In this document: in pieces, positions 25,331 to 37,042 of the stretch | Numbering within the stretch: the first letter of the stretch is position 1 | How the letters are laid out: each line of letters begins with the position of its first letter | NCBI GenBank assembly: GCA_024362935.1 | Contig: JANCRA010000001.1 | Coordinates: forward strand, 58,370,930-58,434,929 | Length of the DNA: 64,000 nucleotides | DNA from: Setophaga petechia | Lineage: Eukaryota; Chordata; Aves; Passeriformes; Parulidae | Direction: 5' to 3' | Position numbers and translations under genes: made by a program | The notes under the pieces: generated by a model | Told to the model about the DNA's origin: nothing | Databases searched by the model: none | Seen by the model: the letters and a program-made list of their open reading frames with translations, nothing else

Positions 25331-27299
25331 CACAACTTTGTCAGGACCCTGGGAGTTTATGAGGGGTGACAGCAGCAAGGAGAAAGTGCCAGAAATCACT
25401 GCCTAATAGACACAGCAGTCAAAGCAAAACAAGCAGCAACTTACCTGAATCGATTTTTAATCCAAGAGGAATCAGATTTATTTGCCATTTAACTAACTGC
25501 TCCTTACAGACATCACGGGAGGAACAGGGAGAGGAGTGGTATGGGTGTGAGTGACACGTGGATAGTGTCAGGAAACAAGATCCCCTCACAAGAGATAACC
25601 TGCAGGAAGGCTTTATCCTGCTCACTGCCAAATCCTGTCCGGCAGATCCCTAAGCCTGCTGAGGAGTGCAGGTGATAAGGCTGCACAAATCCCTGGGAGA
25701 GTTATAGGCACCATAGGAACTTCAGAGTTGGGGATGTGCTGCCACTTGCTCTGAAGAATGAGAAACAGGAATTACCTGCAGGAGAAATGGACACCAAAAG
25801 GTGCATCTGGATGGGCCTTTCCAAAGCCTTATCCTATACCAGAGCATCAGGTGAATTTGTTTTCATTCCTTTGCTAAGAGCACCACAAGACCACCAGGTG
25901 AACCCAATAGTCTCCTGAGTGGGGACCTGGTTCAGTGACTTTGTCTGAGGTATTTTAATTCCTTTGTTGTGATGGATCTTCTGGACCAAAAAGCCCAGGG
26001 GGACAGAGGCTGCTTGGTGTCATTTACCCTTACAGCAGCCAGCACCCAGGACCTCTGGGTTCTCTTCTCCATGGCCATCACCAATAGACAGTGACAAAGC
26101 TGTGGAGTAACAGCAACTCATTCCTGTGTGCAAGGAAGGCCACCATCTATCTAAATGCAAAAAACATGTCAAACTGCACATGCACTTTTTAAACTTCTCT
26201 TAAAGGGTCTTCTGGTTCAGCCACCAAAACCAGAGGCATACCAAATCTGAAAAGTCTAATGATATAGAATCCCTATTTGCAGGTGAAAAAAATCTCTACA
26301 TGAGCAGCAATGAAAAGTTCCTTCCTACATTGCTAGAAATGTGAGTACCTTTTAGTGACACCAGAAGAAAAAAACAGACAGGACACAGCTGAGCCACTGG
26401 ACTGTTTGCTACAGCTCTATCAGCTCACCAGAGAGCTGGCAGCACCAATGCTGGATGGAGCTGTGCAGGCTGCAAAGGATTAACACCACCCTGCTATCAG
26501 TTCTCATCAGATTTTTCAAGCCGTGTTTGTGCTTCTATTTCTGTCCTACAGGAGCATGACAGAAAGCCTGCTGTCACCTTCTACAGCTTGAAACTAATTC
26601 TAAACTATTAGAAGAACGACTTTGTGCAGAATTTCTGAATGACTACTGGAATTTTAACAAATACCTCTGATTTGAAATAAAGGGGATTTTCTGCAAAGTA
26701 AATAAATGCCCCGGTGCCAAACTTAAATTAAAATTAATCACAAAAACCATGTCTGCTTTATCCTACCCCAGACAGCAAAGAGCCCATAAATTACAACACT
26801 TGCTTTCAACTTTATAAACTCTTCTATCCTGTGTGTAAGTAAAGGATCACTACAGCTCACAGGGGAGGCAAGAAAGAATAACAAAGACCAGAAGATCACA
26901 ACTATCATCTCTCTCTCTCAGACACACACAAACACTCAGATGTCCCTCTCTGTGGTGGATAAGAGGTGAAATATGTTCAGGAGGGACAGTGTTTGACTTG
27001 CTGGTAGGTTTAGGCTGAAGAGAAGAGATCTCCAACAGACTGCATAATTCAATGATTACTGCACAAAAGTCACTGTACAGGAGGGACTTGGGTTACCCAA
27101 AGAGGGATCACTGGGTCACCTTTCAACCTGAGACGTGGTCTCAAACACTTCTAAATAAAGCAAGGTAACTGCTGCAAGCCAGAAAAAAACCCAAACAACC
27201 CAAACAGGATTTCCTACGAACCAAGACAACTGTGGTAGATCACGGTGGGGGTCTCATCTGCCCCATCGTGCAGCCTTGCAGCTGAATTTTGAGTAGCTA
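25331..27299. other. Intergenic, nothing supported
   Basis: Short frames only. A small CT/CA-rich simple stretch lies near 26,908-26,940. No gene or element was recognised. Confidence 0.55.
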
Positions 27300-27740
27300 A
27301 GGCTGCAGAAATCACACAAAAAGAAAATAATGTTGATGTTCAAAAGCGTCAGGCAATGTGATTAGAGCTGTCAGGCGCAGCAATCAGCATGGCTTCAATA
27401 CACAGAACTTGCAGCTCACTAGAAGACAGTACATGGCTGACTTCATAATTTTATTAAATTGCTTTAATTTTGAGCTGAGAAAATCTTCCAAGTAGAGCCT
27501 TACTTCCTTTAACTGCTACTGGAAACTTTTTTAATGTGTGGAAATACTTGCTATTGCCATCACTAGCATATCAGTCATAACATCTAATGGTGTGGAGATT
27601 GTTGCCTTATAAAATTCACAGCTGGGTAGCTACATGGCTCAAGGCTAAAACCTATTTTAAAATCCAGTATTTTAGGAGAGAGAATGTTTATTAAAACATT
27701 TTGCCCATTAAAAATATATGACATATCATTGGTCATTCCA
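27300..27740. promoter_or_regulatory. Candidate conserved non-coding element (27.3-27.7 kb)
   Basis: Contains ATGTGATTAGAGCTGTCAGG and CGCAGCAATCAGCATGG, then an AT-rich part with CATAATTTTATTAAATTGC and GCTTTAATTTTG. There is no coding frame. Enhancer-like texture only. Confidence 0.35.
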
Positions 27741-30700
27741 TGTGATGCAGTGCCAGCCCTTTTTTAGGCAGTCCACTTGGGATGACTGCTGAAAACCTGG
27801 CAAGCCTGTTTGACAAGACCACATCCTAATAACTAACTAGTCCATCAAAAAAACCCCAAAGAAACAAACAAACAAAAAAAACCCGCAAACAAAAACCCCT
27901 AAAAAAAGCATTCCAGCAGCCTGAAAGAAACTCACCACTGCCCCTGAAGTAGCATGCCCAGAACTCGCTCACATATAGAGCCACAGTTGGTCTCTTCACG
28001 CTGACAGTCACACACTGACATGCTTGCTTGATCTCCTCATGGCACAAGTTACACTGAAATAATAATGAGGCTGCAGGTTTTAGTTGGGTTTTGTTGCAGT
28101 TTTTTGGTTTGGGTTTTGTTTTTTTTTAATGAAATGTGGTGAAGAGAGGAATGTTGATATTCTTTCAGCAACTCCAGGGGCATTTGGCATCCAGTTCCAT
28201 GAGCTGATGCATGTCTTAACCTGGAGAACACAAGGATGAATACTTGGAGGCTAAACAAAACTCCAGATTGCTGTCTCCTTGAGCATTTCCCCACCTGTAC
28301 TCTCTCTGTAAGGAGAGCTGCTGGCACTGCACAGCAAGGATCCCCTTAACCAGGGTGAATCTCCCTCTGCAGTGAGCACTCCCACTGGAGTCAGCAGGAT
28401 CACCCACGGAGGGACCGATCACCAACATGAGTGACCAAGCTCCCCACCTGATCCCACCTCTGAAACAGCTGGCATTTCAATCATTAATTGAGAAAATTAT
28501 CTGAAAAGCTCTGGAAAAGGGGAAAGGACTCAGATATGGAGAGATGGATGTGCAGTCAAGGTCATCTGTTCTCCTGGCTTGTTGCTGCCCATCCTGCAGC
28601 TCCCTCTCACTCCGGCTGGCAGCAGCAGGGCTCACCATCACCTGAGGAACCACAGCCCTTCCCAGCTGCCTGCAAGATATGCTTCCTTTGGGATTTTCCT
28701 TCCTGCAGCAGCAGGACCAACAAGGCCAGGCAGGAACTATGAGGTCTCTCTTCCCAAACCACTGACACAGCTTCTGGATAGCCAAGGAAGTGAGGATGAG
28801 GGCAGACCGGGCTGCCTCAGCACAAGAAAGATCACACCTTGGATGTGAGGTGTCAGTCATGTTCAGTGTGGTCTTTGTCCCATCAGGCCCAGCCAGACTC
28901 CTCACAGGCGCCAGAGTTACCTGCTCTTCCTACTCGATGTGCAGAAGAGAGGGCCAAGCTGTTAAAGTCACTTTCCTACTGCAGGAGAGATTCTTCTGGG
29001 AACTTAACCCAATCATGTCCTGTGGTCCCAAGGAAGCACAGCCTGTCCAGTATGTCCTGGTTCTAGTCCCAGCTGAGTCTTTGCTTTGGACTTACTCTCC
29101 AGCAAAAAGAACACCATGTTTTTATACTTGCAAGTATGCCACCACTGCTAACAATCAGGAAAATAACCCTGACTGCATTGCACATCCCCTTGCAGGAAAA
29201 AGCATGGATACTGTTATTCATACTTGTGCTGTACAAATGTTCCCAAAATGTCAGTCTTCTCTAATGACCCTAAAGAGACTGAAAATTAAAGTGCAGCTCT
29301 GGGCAGGGAAGTGACTCTATTAAAAAGAGGCAGACAGAGCCCGTAGTTGTTCCGAGCAGCCTTCCAAGTTCTATATATTAACTAAGCCTATGCACCAAAG
29401 CCATGTTTTTAACTACTGTCAGCACTGCGGAGTCACTCCAGCAGCAATCGAGCAAGCTGTTCTGCCTCATGCCTCATCACCATTTCTCACACTCTGCATC
29501 AAAGCACCAACATTAGCAAATTCAGCTGCCCTTCAAACTCCCAGCTCTAGTCAGGAGGAAGCATCTGCGGCCATTCAGCTCCTTGCGAGGCTGCTGAACA
29601 AAGTCCCAGTTGCCAGGAATACCCGGAGCAGCCCAGCCCGATGGCTCTACGTGACACGTGGCCCTAGCACAGGCAAGGGAGCTGCGAACAGCTCCACATC
29701 CCCACGCCGCTCTCGGATTCCCACTCCAAACCCCTCCCTGGCAGCATGGATCATCTGCAGGCTTTCAGAAGTCACTCCTGCCATTCAGCACGTCGGCGGG
29801 AATCAGATTTCAGCGGGGGAAGAGCACACTTCACATGTTGGTAAGATCAGTTCCCAGTAACACGGCACAGGCTGACACAATTGCGGCTCCAGCGCCGTGC
29901 CTTCCGCGAGGCACAAAGCTCTCATTCCAACAGTCACTCCGACGGCAGAACACCGTCACAAGGCATCCATCAGCTTAGCAGACTGTAGGAAAACAGGAAA
30001 CAGAGTCAAGAGGGGCTTTGGGCAAGAGTAGCAGAATTCTAACTCCTCACGGCTCAGTGTGCACAGCACAGACAGGGAGTTAATCGCTGCCTCGTTTCTC
30101 CCAGAACACGGGGTTACTGTCATTCTGAGGTCACAGAGAAAGGAGGAGCAGAGGCAGAACAGAATTCTCAAGGCTGGCCAAATCCAAGTGCTCTGCAGCC
30201 ACATGTGGGACACGCTGGTGAGTTCTGTATGACTGATGAGATGCAGTACACAGCGTGATTTGTAAAAGGAAATGGCAAGGAGGGAGCAACTAGAGAACAG
30301 AGGAAAAGTCCAACAGATGCTTCTAAGACTGGGAAACAATCTTCTGTGGACCTTGCTTAATGTTTGACAACTTAAAAAAATCAACACATTAGCTTAAATA
30401 TGTGGAAGCAATAGATGAAATGGTCAGATAATTTTATGACAAAAGGGAAAAATTAGGTAGGAAAGCAAGTTAGTGACTCCCTTCCCTCTCTTCTCTGCAG
30501 AGAGTTTTTAGTCCAAGTAATAGCTGAAAAGGAGCATTCCAGGTCTCCCAGGCCCACAAGTAGATGGGACTGGGGCATCTACTAGCATGAAAGGTGGACA
30601 AACACATGACCTTACAAATGAGGGATTAAAAGCAATTGCAGGGCTTGTTATACTGTACTTGGCTCTTCACCAACTTCCAGCACTTCCTAATACACAGCCT

Positions 30701-33399
30701 CCTCCTCAGCACTTAAAAGTCTCCATGATTTAATGAAGCTATATAGACGATGAGGATAAGAGAGGGAAAATGACCTGCGTATCTTCAGAAGATAATGGAA
30801 TTCCAATTTTAGTAATGCAAACCACTGAGGAAAACCTATCCAAAGACAAACTAAGTAGCAAGGGCAAAACCCCAATCTGGCAGGCAGGTGACAATATCCA
30901 CGGTGCAGTGAGCCAAACAAAACAATCATTTCCTCCACATTTCCTGGATCTTTCTGGACCATTTTTGGATGCAAGGCAAATCTTCATTTTGATATTACCA
31001 GTTCTCAAACTACACCACTGCTGCTTAGCAGAGATTGTGGCATTTAGCAACACAGGAAAAAAACATGATGCGCATGTGTTCATCTTGGCAGATGACGAAA
31101 AACAAGCCAAAAGGAAGTGCAGTGAGATCATCCCAAATGTCAATACCCAGGCCTTGTTTGGGATTAAAGCAGCGCTTCATAGATCAGATTAAAAAGCCCA
31201 CTAAAAGTTTGGAAGGACTTTTGGAAAAGGCCCAATTGATTTCAGCATAGAAATCCTCATCAGAACCAAATGAGAACGTGTGTCTGTGGTCCTAATTACA
31301 GCAACACACAAATACCTGGAGATATCCGTCAGCACCAGTGAGGCTTTACAGCAAAACCCACAGCATGACTTTACAAAAAGGCTGGTTTGACTTTTAAGCG
31401 CCTTAGAAACACAATCCCCTTTGGTAAATTTGCTGCCAAACTCCAACCAGGTGAGAGGAGCCCCAGACTTCAACAGGGAACAGTTTGGTTCTTTCTTTAG
31501 CAAAGTCCCAAACCCATGTACTTCTCCAAAATTCCCTTATGGAACAAAGTTGTCCACAATTCCTGGAGATTCACTCTCACCATAAATACATCAACTAAAC
31601 GTACCCCAGCTAGAGAAGCAAAACATCTCAGTCAAAATAATTGGTCTAGAAATGCCTTCTGTTGTGGCATTAATTCCAGCTGTGATAAAATTTTATAGGC
31701 AGACTGGAGTTAAAGAGACCTTTAAATATGAAAAACAAAAACCTCAAATCTCATGTGTCTAAAATTAAGGACTCCACAGAAGTGGAGGACTTTTTTTCCT
31801 CTACCAATTTTTTTTTCCTCTATCAATTTCACTGGAAGCAGACTGTTATGCTAGGAAACACCAACCGTGTGATTAAGAATCTTTCCAAAGCAACTTCTCT
31901 CTTTCCCTGAAAATCCCTTAAGTTCTCGAAATAATTTCTTTATTGTCCCCATATCACTTCCACCTACAGAATGTATCCAGAAAAAAAGCCATTTGTCAAC
32001 TACCTCCAGTTCTTTCAGTTCAGGACTCCATTATGCTGCACAATTGTTTGTGTGCATCTGCTTAACGTGGAGGGAAAAGATGTTGCTAAATTGGCGGCAG
32101 AACAGTGGGCTGGGCAGGAGAGGTGCCTTCTCCATTGTGTGCACAGGGCGGTTCTGCTGACTGCAAGGGCTCATGCAGCAGGAAAAACCCCAAATGCCAT
32201 CCCTGCTCTTGCTATTGGCAGCTGTTCCGTTATCACCAAAGAGAATTTATCGCACCACTGACAGATGCTGAGATTCAGAAGCTGGAGCTGAAAGCCAAAG
32301 GGATTGATTCAAAAAACAAAAACACCTCTTGAAAAAAAAAAAAATATAGGAAGAGCCCTCCCAAACCAAGTCACTTCAGTGCACACATCACATGGCATCT
32401 CTCCATGGGGAGAGGAAAGAGAGAGCTGAGTCCCCACGCAGATGTCTGCAGGTCTGTCTGCAGCACTCCTGGAAGCTGCTCAGTGCCAAACCAAAGAGCT
32501 GCAGGAAATGATGGAGAACTTGGCCACAAAATTCCTAGTGGGCACAGTGGGAGCAGAGAAGGCTTTCAGGGAAGAGGGCCTTGAAATCAAGCTTACTTGG
32601 TATTAAAGTCATTCTCAAACACAAGATACTTGCATTCCCAGTGTTGTCTCATGAAGGGAATTGGTGGAGCAGGGCTGTCTGGGATTTCTATTCTTGCATA
32701 CACACACACTTTCTCTGTGAAAGCCTCTTTGACTCCTGTAAGGCTACAAGTCTTAGTTCCTTATATGTGACTCCACAGTCAGGAATCCCCTGCACAGCTG
32801 CTGTGGCTGCTCCCAAGAACTGGAGACAGGATTCCTGTGCTGTATGTACACGACAAGGGGGTCTAATACCTCCCCTCCTAATGTCACACATGGCCCAGTG
32901 CACATGGACACTCCGTGTACACGAACAGCTACATGGTCTCTGTGACCCCAGAGCAGAGCCTGTACTTCATCCACAAGTTTTGCCAAATTGCTGCACACAG
33001 CATGCCAGTATATCCCTCCTGCTTCCTGTCCCCAGGGAAAACACAGCTGTGTTTATCACAGGCAAAGAAACCCTGAGCTATCCACCAACACTGCTGTAGG
33101 CACAATGCGAAGGAAGACATGCAGTGCCTTCTGTCAACACACCCAGGTGCGTTTTCCTAACCAAGGCAGCCTGATATAAGGTTTAACTCCTGGGCACTAA
33201 TCTGTCTTTTCTGGAAAACTCAGAGTAAGCGGAATTCTCCCAGAGCAGTGGATTCCAGCAGTGGGGAAAGGAGCACTTCCCATTTCCTTACTTTTAATGT
33301 GGAAAGTCCCCGAACAAAACTCGGGAGAAGGCATTTTGCCGGGCACTTCAGAAGAGGGCCAAACTGGGAGGCACGGCAACTTTAGGAACATTAGCACCA
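27741..33399. other. Intergenic with an A/C-rich simple repeat
   Basis: 27847-27907 is a degenerate CAAA/ACCCC simple repeat on +. The rest holds frames up to 174 codons (+28790-29314) with no recognisable domain. A 13-A run at 32332-32344 directly follows a short frame's stop; I do not take it as proof of a retrocopy. Confidence 0.5.
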
Positions 33400-34130
33400 C
33401 CCCAATGGGGAGAGGCCTGGCCCCGCTGGGGCGAGCCCCGAACCCTATGGAATGGGGTGAGGATGTCGAGCAGCCGGCGGGAGGCAGGCCCAGGTGCAGC
33501 GGCAGGACGGGCGGTACGTGGAGCAAGGCTGACACCTGCAGGGAGAGCTGGGCAGGAGCGGGGCGGAAAAAACAGTTTCAATGCCTGAAAAATCAGCACC
33601 GAAAATATTTCCACCCTTTCAGTTTTAAAATTGAACCACTTTGGGATTTGCTCACATTCTGCCATCAACGTTTGAGATATTTGGTTGCGATCATTGTTCT
33701 TCCCCCGGTTGCTCCCTGGAAAGCCAGAGCGTAAGTGGAGCAGGGCACAAACAGATCCTGGGATCCCACACAGTCTGACCAGGCTTCCTTATCGGCTCTG
33801 CTCTAGGTTTCCAGCAGCAGAGCCCCACACCGTTTTTCCCTAAATAATTTAAATGTGGTGCAGGCACACAGTAGCAGCTTGGGCTGGTGCCTCGGGAAGC
33901 TCAGGGGACAAAGGATTCCCTGGTGTTTGTCAGCTCCCCGGCTGAGCGCCCCGAGAGTCTGTGCGAGCTCCCTGCTGAGACATCGGCTCTTGCTGCCGGG
34001 GAGTGCCTGGTCACCCGTGCGGAGCCCCGAGCCCTTGGCCAGGCCCGGGGCCAGGTCACGGCTCCTTGCTGGGGGCGCTGTCCGTTCCTCCGCTCTGAGC
34101 TCCCTGTTCTCAATGTGCTCTTCAGTTCGG
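33400..34130. other. CpG-rich segment without a recognised gene
   Basis: Two CpG clusters (about 33,420-33,530 and 33,935-34,100, with roughly 10 and 14 CpGs by hand count) are separated by AT-richer DNA. Overlapping frames exist on both strands without recognisable products. It borders the AT-rich candidate element at 34.2 kb, as the 24.8-kb island borders another. Confidence 0.45.
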
Positions 34131-34199
34131 CTCCTGGGTGATCTCCTCAGCCACCTCTCTGGAAGCCTTCCCTACCTCTGTCTGCACAGTTGACTCCAG

Positions 34200-34720
34200 T
34201 CCCAGCACAAAAGCATGGAGCCTCTTAAGCGCTTTCATCTTTCCTCCCAATTAATCTTATCTGCCAGTAAAATTCGAGATCCAGTGCAGGAATTAGGGCA
34301 AGCTACTTACTTACCCGGGAAGGTCAATTTAGGTCAAAGCTACGGCACGCAGATGGCTAATTCCAATCCCTTACATATACCACACAATTGTTCAATAAAC
34401 TCGAAATAAATAGTGTAAGTAATTAATTTAAAGCTGCCCTAATTGTTTCCTCAGTTTCCCCTATTAGTTTAACCTATAACACTCCTATAAAAGCTTCAAA
34501 GCTCTAACTTAGCAGCCAATTAAAGCTTCTTTAGGAAAAAAAAGTGCTGTCAGCGCTGATTTCTTCTGAGCCCCTTGAAGCACTTGGGAGTTCATTTAAA
34601 TTGCACTGGGCTTAGAACCAAAGTGCTTTTTGCCGGTATACTGTTCCCAGTAAGCTAATGAGACAATGGACGATTAAGATTAATTAAGGTTTTTAACTCG
34701 GTATCAACTTTCTGACCGCC
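34200..34720. promoter_or_regulatory. Candidate conserved non-coding element (34.2-34.7 kb)
   Basis: Very dense TAAT/ATTA cores: CCAATTAATCTTATC (with an adjoining GATA-type site), GTAAGTAATTAATTTAAAG, CTAATTGTTTCC, CCAATTAAAGC, TAAGCTAATGAG and GATTAAGATTAATTAAGG, plus isolated CpGs. It lies about 2.4-2.8 kb upstream of the PAQR3 ATG, so it is the nearest candidate distal element to that gene. Confidence 0.42.
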
Positions 34721-35612
34721 CTTTGGCTCGGTGAAAGTGGTCTGGCGCTGGAGCAAACAAGACGTCCCTGGGTGTGTCAGCGGGAGCTGGCAGGAGCACA
34801 CGCAGTTTTCCCCAGCTCACTGAGATCCGGGGCTCAGCTACGGCTGAGCGTCCCCCCAGAGAACGCCTTCTCTCTGTGCTTCTCTCCTGAATTAGCCTTA
34901 CTAACCTCATTATAGAAAGCTTGGGTGAATGGGAAATCCTGAACCAGAGCAGAAGTATGGAACAGGAAACAGAAACTAAGTAAAACAGGAATGAACCATT
35001 CTGAGTCAAGCTCCAAATACATCCCGGGAAGCTGAAATGCAAGCAAGTATCTTAAAGCTAAGCCTGCTCAATTATTATTGTGGACAGGGTTCCTCTGAGA
35101 AATTCCTGGAGTTTCATGAGGGGAAAAGGTACCCAGCACAGAGAGCAGCTGAGCAGGAGGGAGCAGGAAGGTCTGCAGGGGCAGGAGCAACAGCGCTCCA
35201 AGGACACTAACAGGGAGAAATCTGAGTGAGTGATTGATTGGTACAAATATTCAAAAGCTGCTGCCGACCAAATCCAACTTAATTTGGGGAACCAAATGGC
35301 ATAACACAAATCTGGGAGTGACAAGGCACAGCTGGTTCTGCTGAGCACCTGGCCCTGACTGTCAGGGTGGATTTTAACCTCCCTTCATCCCCATCTTTTA
35401 CTTCACGTGACACATCTCTGCCATGGGACAGCCCGCACACTCTTCACACCGTTTGGTTTAATGAGACCAAGGACCTTTGCAGGAGCCTTCCCAGCACAGA
35501 ACTGGCTGGGAGGGCCAAGTGAACCAGCATTCCCCTGTGGGACGCTTGCCTGCACCTTTGAAACCAAAACTCTTACTGTTATACCTGGGGAATCAGTGCT
35601 TTATCCCCACTA
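34721..35612. other. Intergenic, nothing supported
   Basis: Unique sequence with short frames on both strands. No recognisable feature. Confidence 0.55.
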
Positions 35613-35715
35613 CTTTTTTTTTTCTTCTTTCTTTTTTTTCTTTCTTTTTTCTTTTCTCTACCCACCCCCTTTTTTTTAATTAGCAAAAAAAACCCAAACA
35701 AACAAAAAAAAAACA
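35613..35715. repeat. Polypyrimidine tract followed by an A-rich tract
   Basis: 35613-35678 is almost pure T/C on +, followed by CAAA/poly-A sequence to about 35715. The T-rich and A-rich halves could pair with each other. This is low-complexity DNA, not coding. Confidence 0.85.
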
Positions 35716-36040
35716 TTAAAAGCAACTGGTAAACACCATACAACTTTTCTTACAGAGGCCATGCAAACTTTTGGAAGTCCTTCTTACTACTAAGACTTTT
35801 TGGTTACTTCCCAGAGTACACAGGGAAGCCCCCAAAATGCTAGTAACCATGATCTCAATTAACCAGGCCTTCCTCTTGCACAGTGCAATTGCAATTCCCA
35901 CAGAGAATGACAGCCCTTGACCTGACAGGCATGTTCTTGGCCTCCTTCACTGAGATTTGTAGCCTCTGGCCTACCTGAGAGGAATGCCTGACTGGCCCAA
36001 AGGCACATCTCTATTGTTTCAGATGGCTGAAGAGTCCAGG

Positions 36041-36850
36041 GAGTCCTCGTGTATTCAGAGGTTCTGAGGAATCCTGGAGACTTCCGGAAGGTCTGAGGCA
36101 CCTCAGGGCTTTGAGGAGTCCAAGGCACCTCAAGGGATCCTGGAAGTCTGAGGGGTCCCAGAGGGACTAAGGCAACCTAGTGTGTCTCAGAGGGTTGTGA
36201 GGGTCTGAGAGCTCAGAGGGGCCCCAGGAGTCGGAGAGGCCCTGGGGGGTCCTGGCAAGTCTGAGGCGTCCAAGGCACCTCAGGGGGCCCCGGAGGTCTG
36301 AGGGCTCTGAGTGGCCCTGGCGGGGGGAGGTTCTGAAGGTCTGAGGGACTCTGAGGACACCAGGAAGTCTGAGGAGTCTGATGCACCTCAGGGTCTAAGG
36401 GGTCTAAGGGCTTTGAGGGGCCCTGGGAGGTTCCAGCAGGACTGAGGGCTCTGAGGGGTCCCAGGAGTCTGAGGCACCATAGGGGGTCCCACGGGTCTGA
36501 GGGCTCTTAAGACACCTCAAGGGTGTGAGGAGTCCAAGGTGCCCCAGGGGGTCCCGCAGGTCCGAGGGCTCTGAGAGGTCGCAGGGGCCTGAAGGGTTCC
36601 AGTGGATTTAAGAGGTCCCAGAGACCTGAGGGCTTTGAGGGGCCCCGGGGGTGTGAGGGCTCTGAGGCACCGCGGGGAACTTGGGACTCCAGGGCGCCTC
36701 GGAGGATCCCGGAGGTCTGAGGGGTCCTGGGGGGGTTCCGGGAGTCGGGCGGCTCGGAGGGGTGCTGTGAGGCGCCCCGGCGGGTCCGAGGCTGCTGAAG
36801 TGTCCCGGAGATCAGAGGAGCCCGGGGCGCCCTGAAGGACTCTGAGGTAG
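36041..36850. repeat. Degenerate G-rich minisatellite upstream of PAQR3
   Basis: About 0.8 kb of imperfect tandem units of roughly 30-40 bp. They share cores such as GTCTGAGGGCTCTGAGG and GGGGTCCC and variants with GCACCTCAGG. Divergence is moderate and GC content rises toward the right end. The repeat leaves long spurious reading frames on the - strand (36507-36875, rich in Pro, Arg and Ser), which I do not count as genes. The array ends where the PAQR3 CpG island begins. Confidence 0.85.
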
Positions 36851-36857
36851 CTCTCGG

Positions 36858-36871
36858 GCGCCCCCTAGCGG
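36858..36871. promoter_or_regulatory. CTCF-like site
   Basis: The 14-mer GCGCCCCCTAGCGG is the reverse complement of a classical CTCF core (CCGCTAGGGGGC). It sits at the boundary between the minisatellite and the CpG island, a typical place for promoter-proximal CTCF. This is a motif match only. Confidence 0.5.
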
Positions 36872-36906
36872 TCACTGCCTGCGCAGGACGGGGCGGAGCC
36901 GCGTCG

Positions 36907-36914
36907 TGACGTCA
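36907..36914. promoter_or_regulatory. CRE palindrome 1 (TGACGTCA)
   Basis: A perfect full CRE, the CREB/ATF binding site, in the PAQR3 CpG island about 130 bp upstream of the ATG. A second perfect copy follows 26 bp later. Confidence 0.65.
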
Positions 36915-36932
36915 TCGGCGCGCGCCGCGCAG

Positions 36933-36940
36933 TGACGTCA
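36933..36940. promoter_or_regulatory. CRE palindrome 2 (TGACGTCA)
   Basis: The second perfect CRE. The spacing of 26 bp start to start is roughly two and a half helical turns. Both copies are flanked by CpG-rich DNA, and full CREs in CpG islands are the type usually bound constitutively by CREB/ATF1. Confidence 0.65.
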
Positions 36941-36960
36941 TCACGGTTGTTCCCGGCTCC

Positions 36961-37002
36961 GATCCCGATCCTGATCCCGATCCCGATCCCGGCCCCGGCC
37001 CG
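36961..37002 (+). repeat. GATCCC hexanucleotide repeat in the PAQR3 5' leader
   Basis: About five tandem GATCCC/GATCCT units run into GGCCCC-GGCCC immediately upstream of the coding start. The array probably lies in the 5' UTR. Its length may vary between individuals. Confidence 0.8.
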
Positions 37003-37042
37003 TGAGGGCGGCTTGGGCCGGTCCGATGCGGCGGCGGGCAGG

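Noticed and set aside
24781..25335. 184-codon GC-rich frame on the - strand as a gene
   Set aside because: Composition (Arg, Ser, Gly, Pro) follows the GC content, frames are open on both strands at once and no family is recognised.
30770..31192. 140-codon + strand frame with charged C-terminal part
   Set aside because: A 134-codon frame is open on the opposite strand over the same DNA, and neither resembles a known protein.
32105..32344. Short frame followed directly by 13 A's, as a processed retrocopy
   Set aside because: The A-run abuts the stop codon with no 3' UTR, the parent gene cannot be recognised and no target-site duplication was found by eye.
1..36000. CR1 LINE, LTR or tRNA/microRNA genes in the left part
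   Set aside because: I looked for CR1 3' tails, paired LTRs and tRNA B-box sequences by eye and found none. RepeatMasker, tRNAscan-SE and Rfam would decide.
36507..36875. 122-codon frame on the - strand, rich in Pro/Arg/Ser
   Set aside because: It is created by the periodic minisatellite and has no protein resemblance.
36932..37042. A 37-residue in-frame N-terminal extension of PAQR3 (Pro/Ile-rich)
   Set aside because: It would start at a GTG inside a CRE; there is no ATG. The 37043 ATG has a good context and matches the mammalian start.
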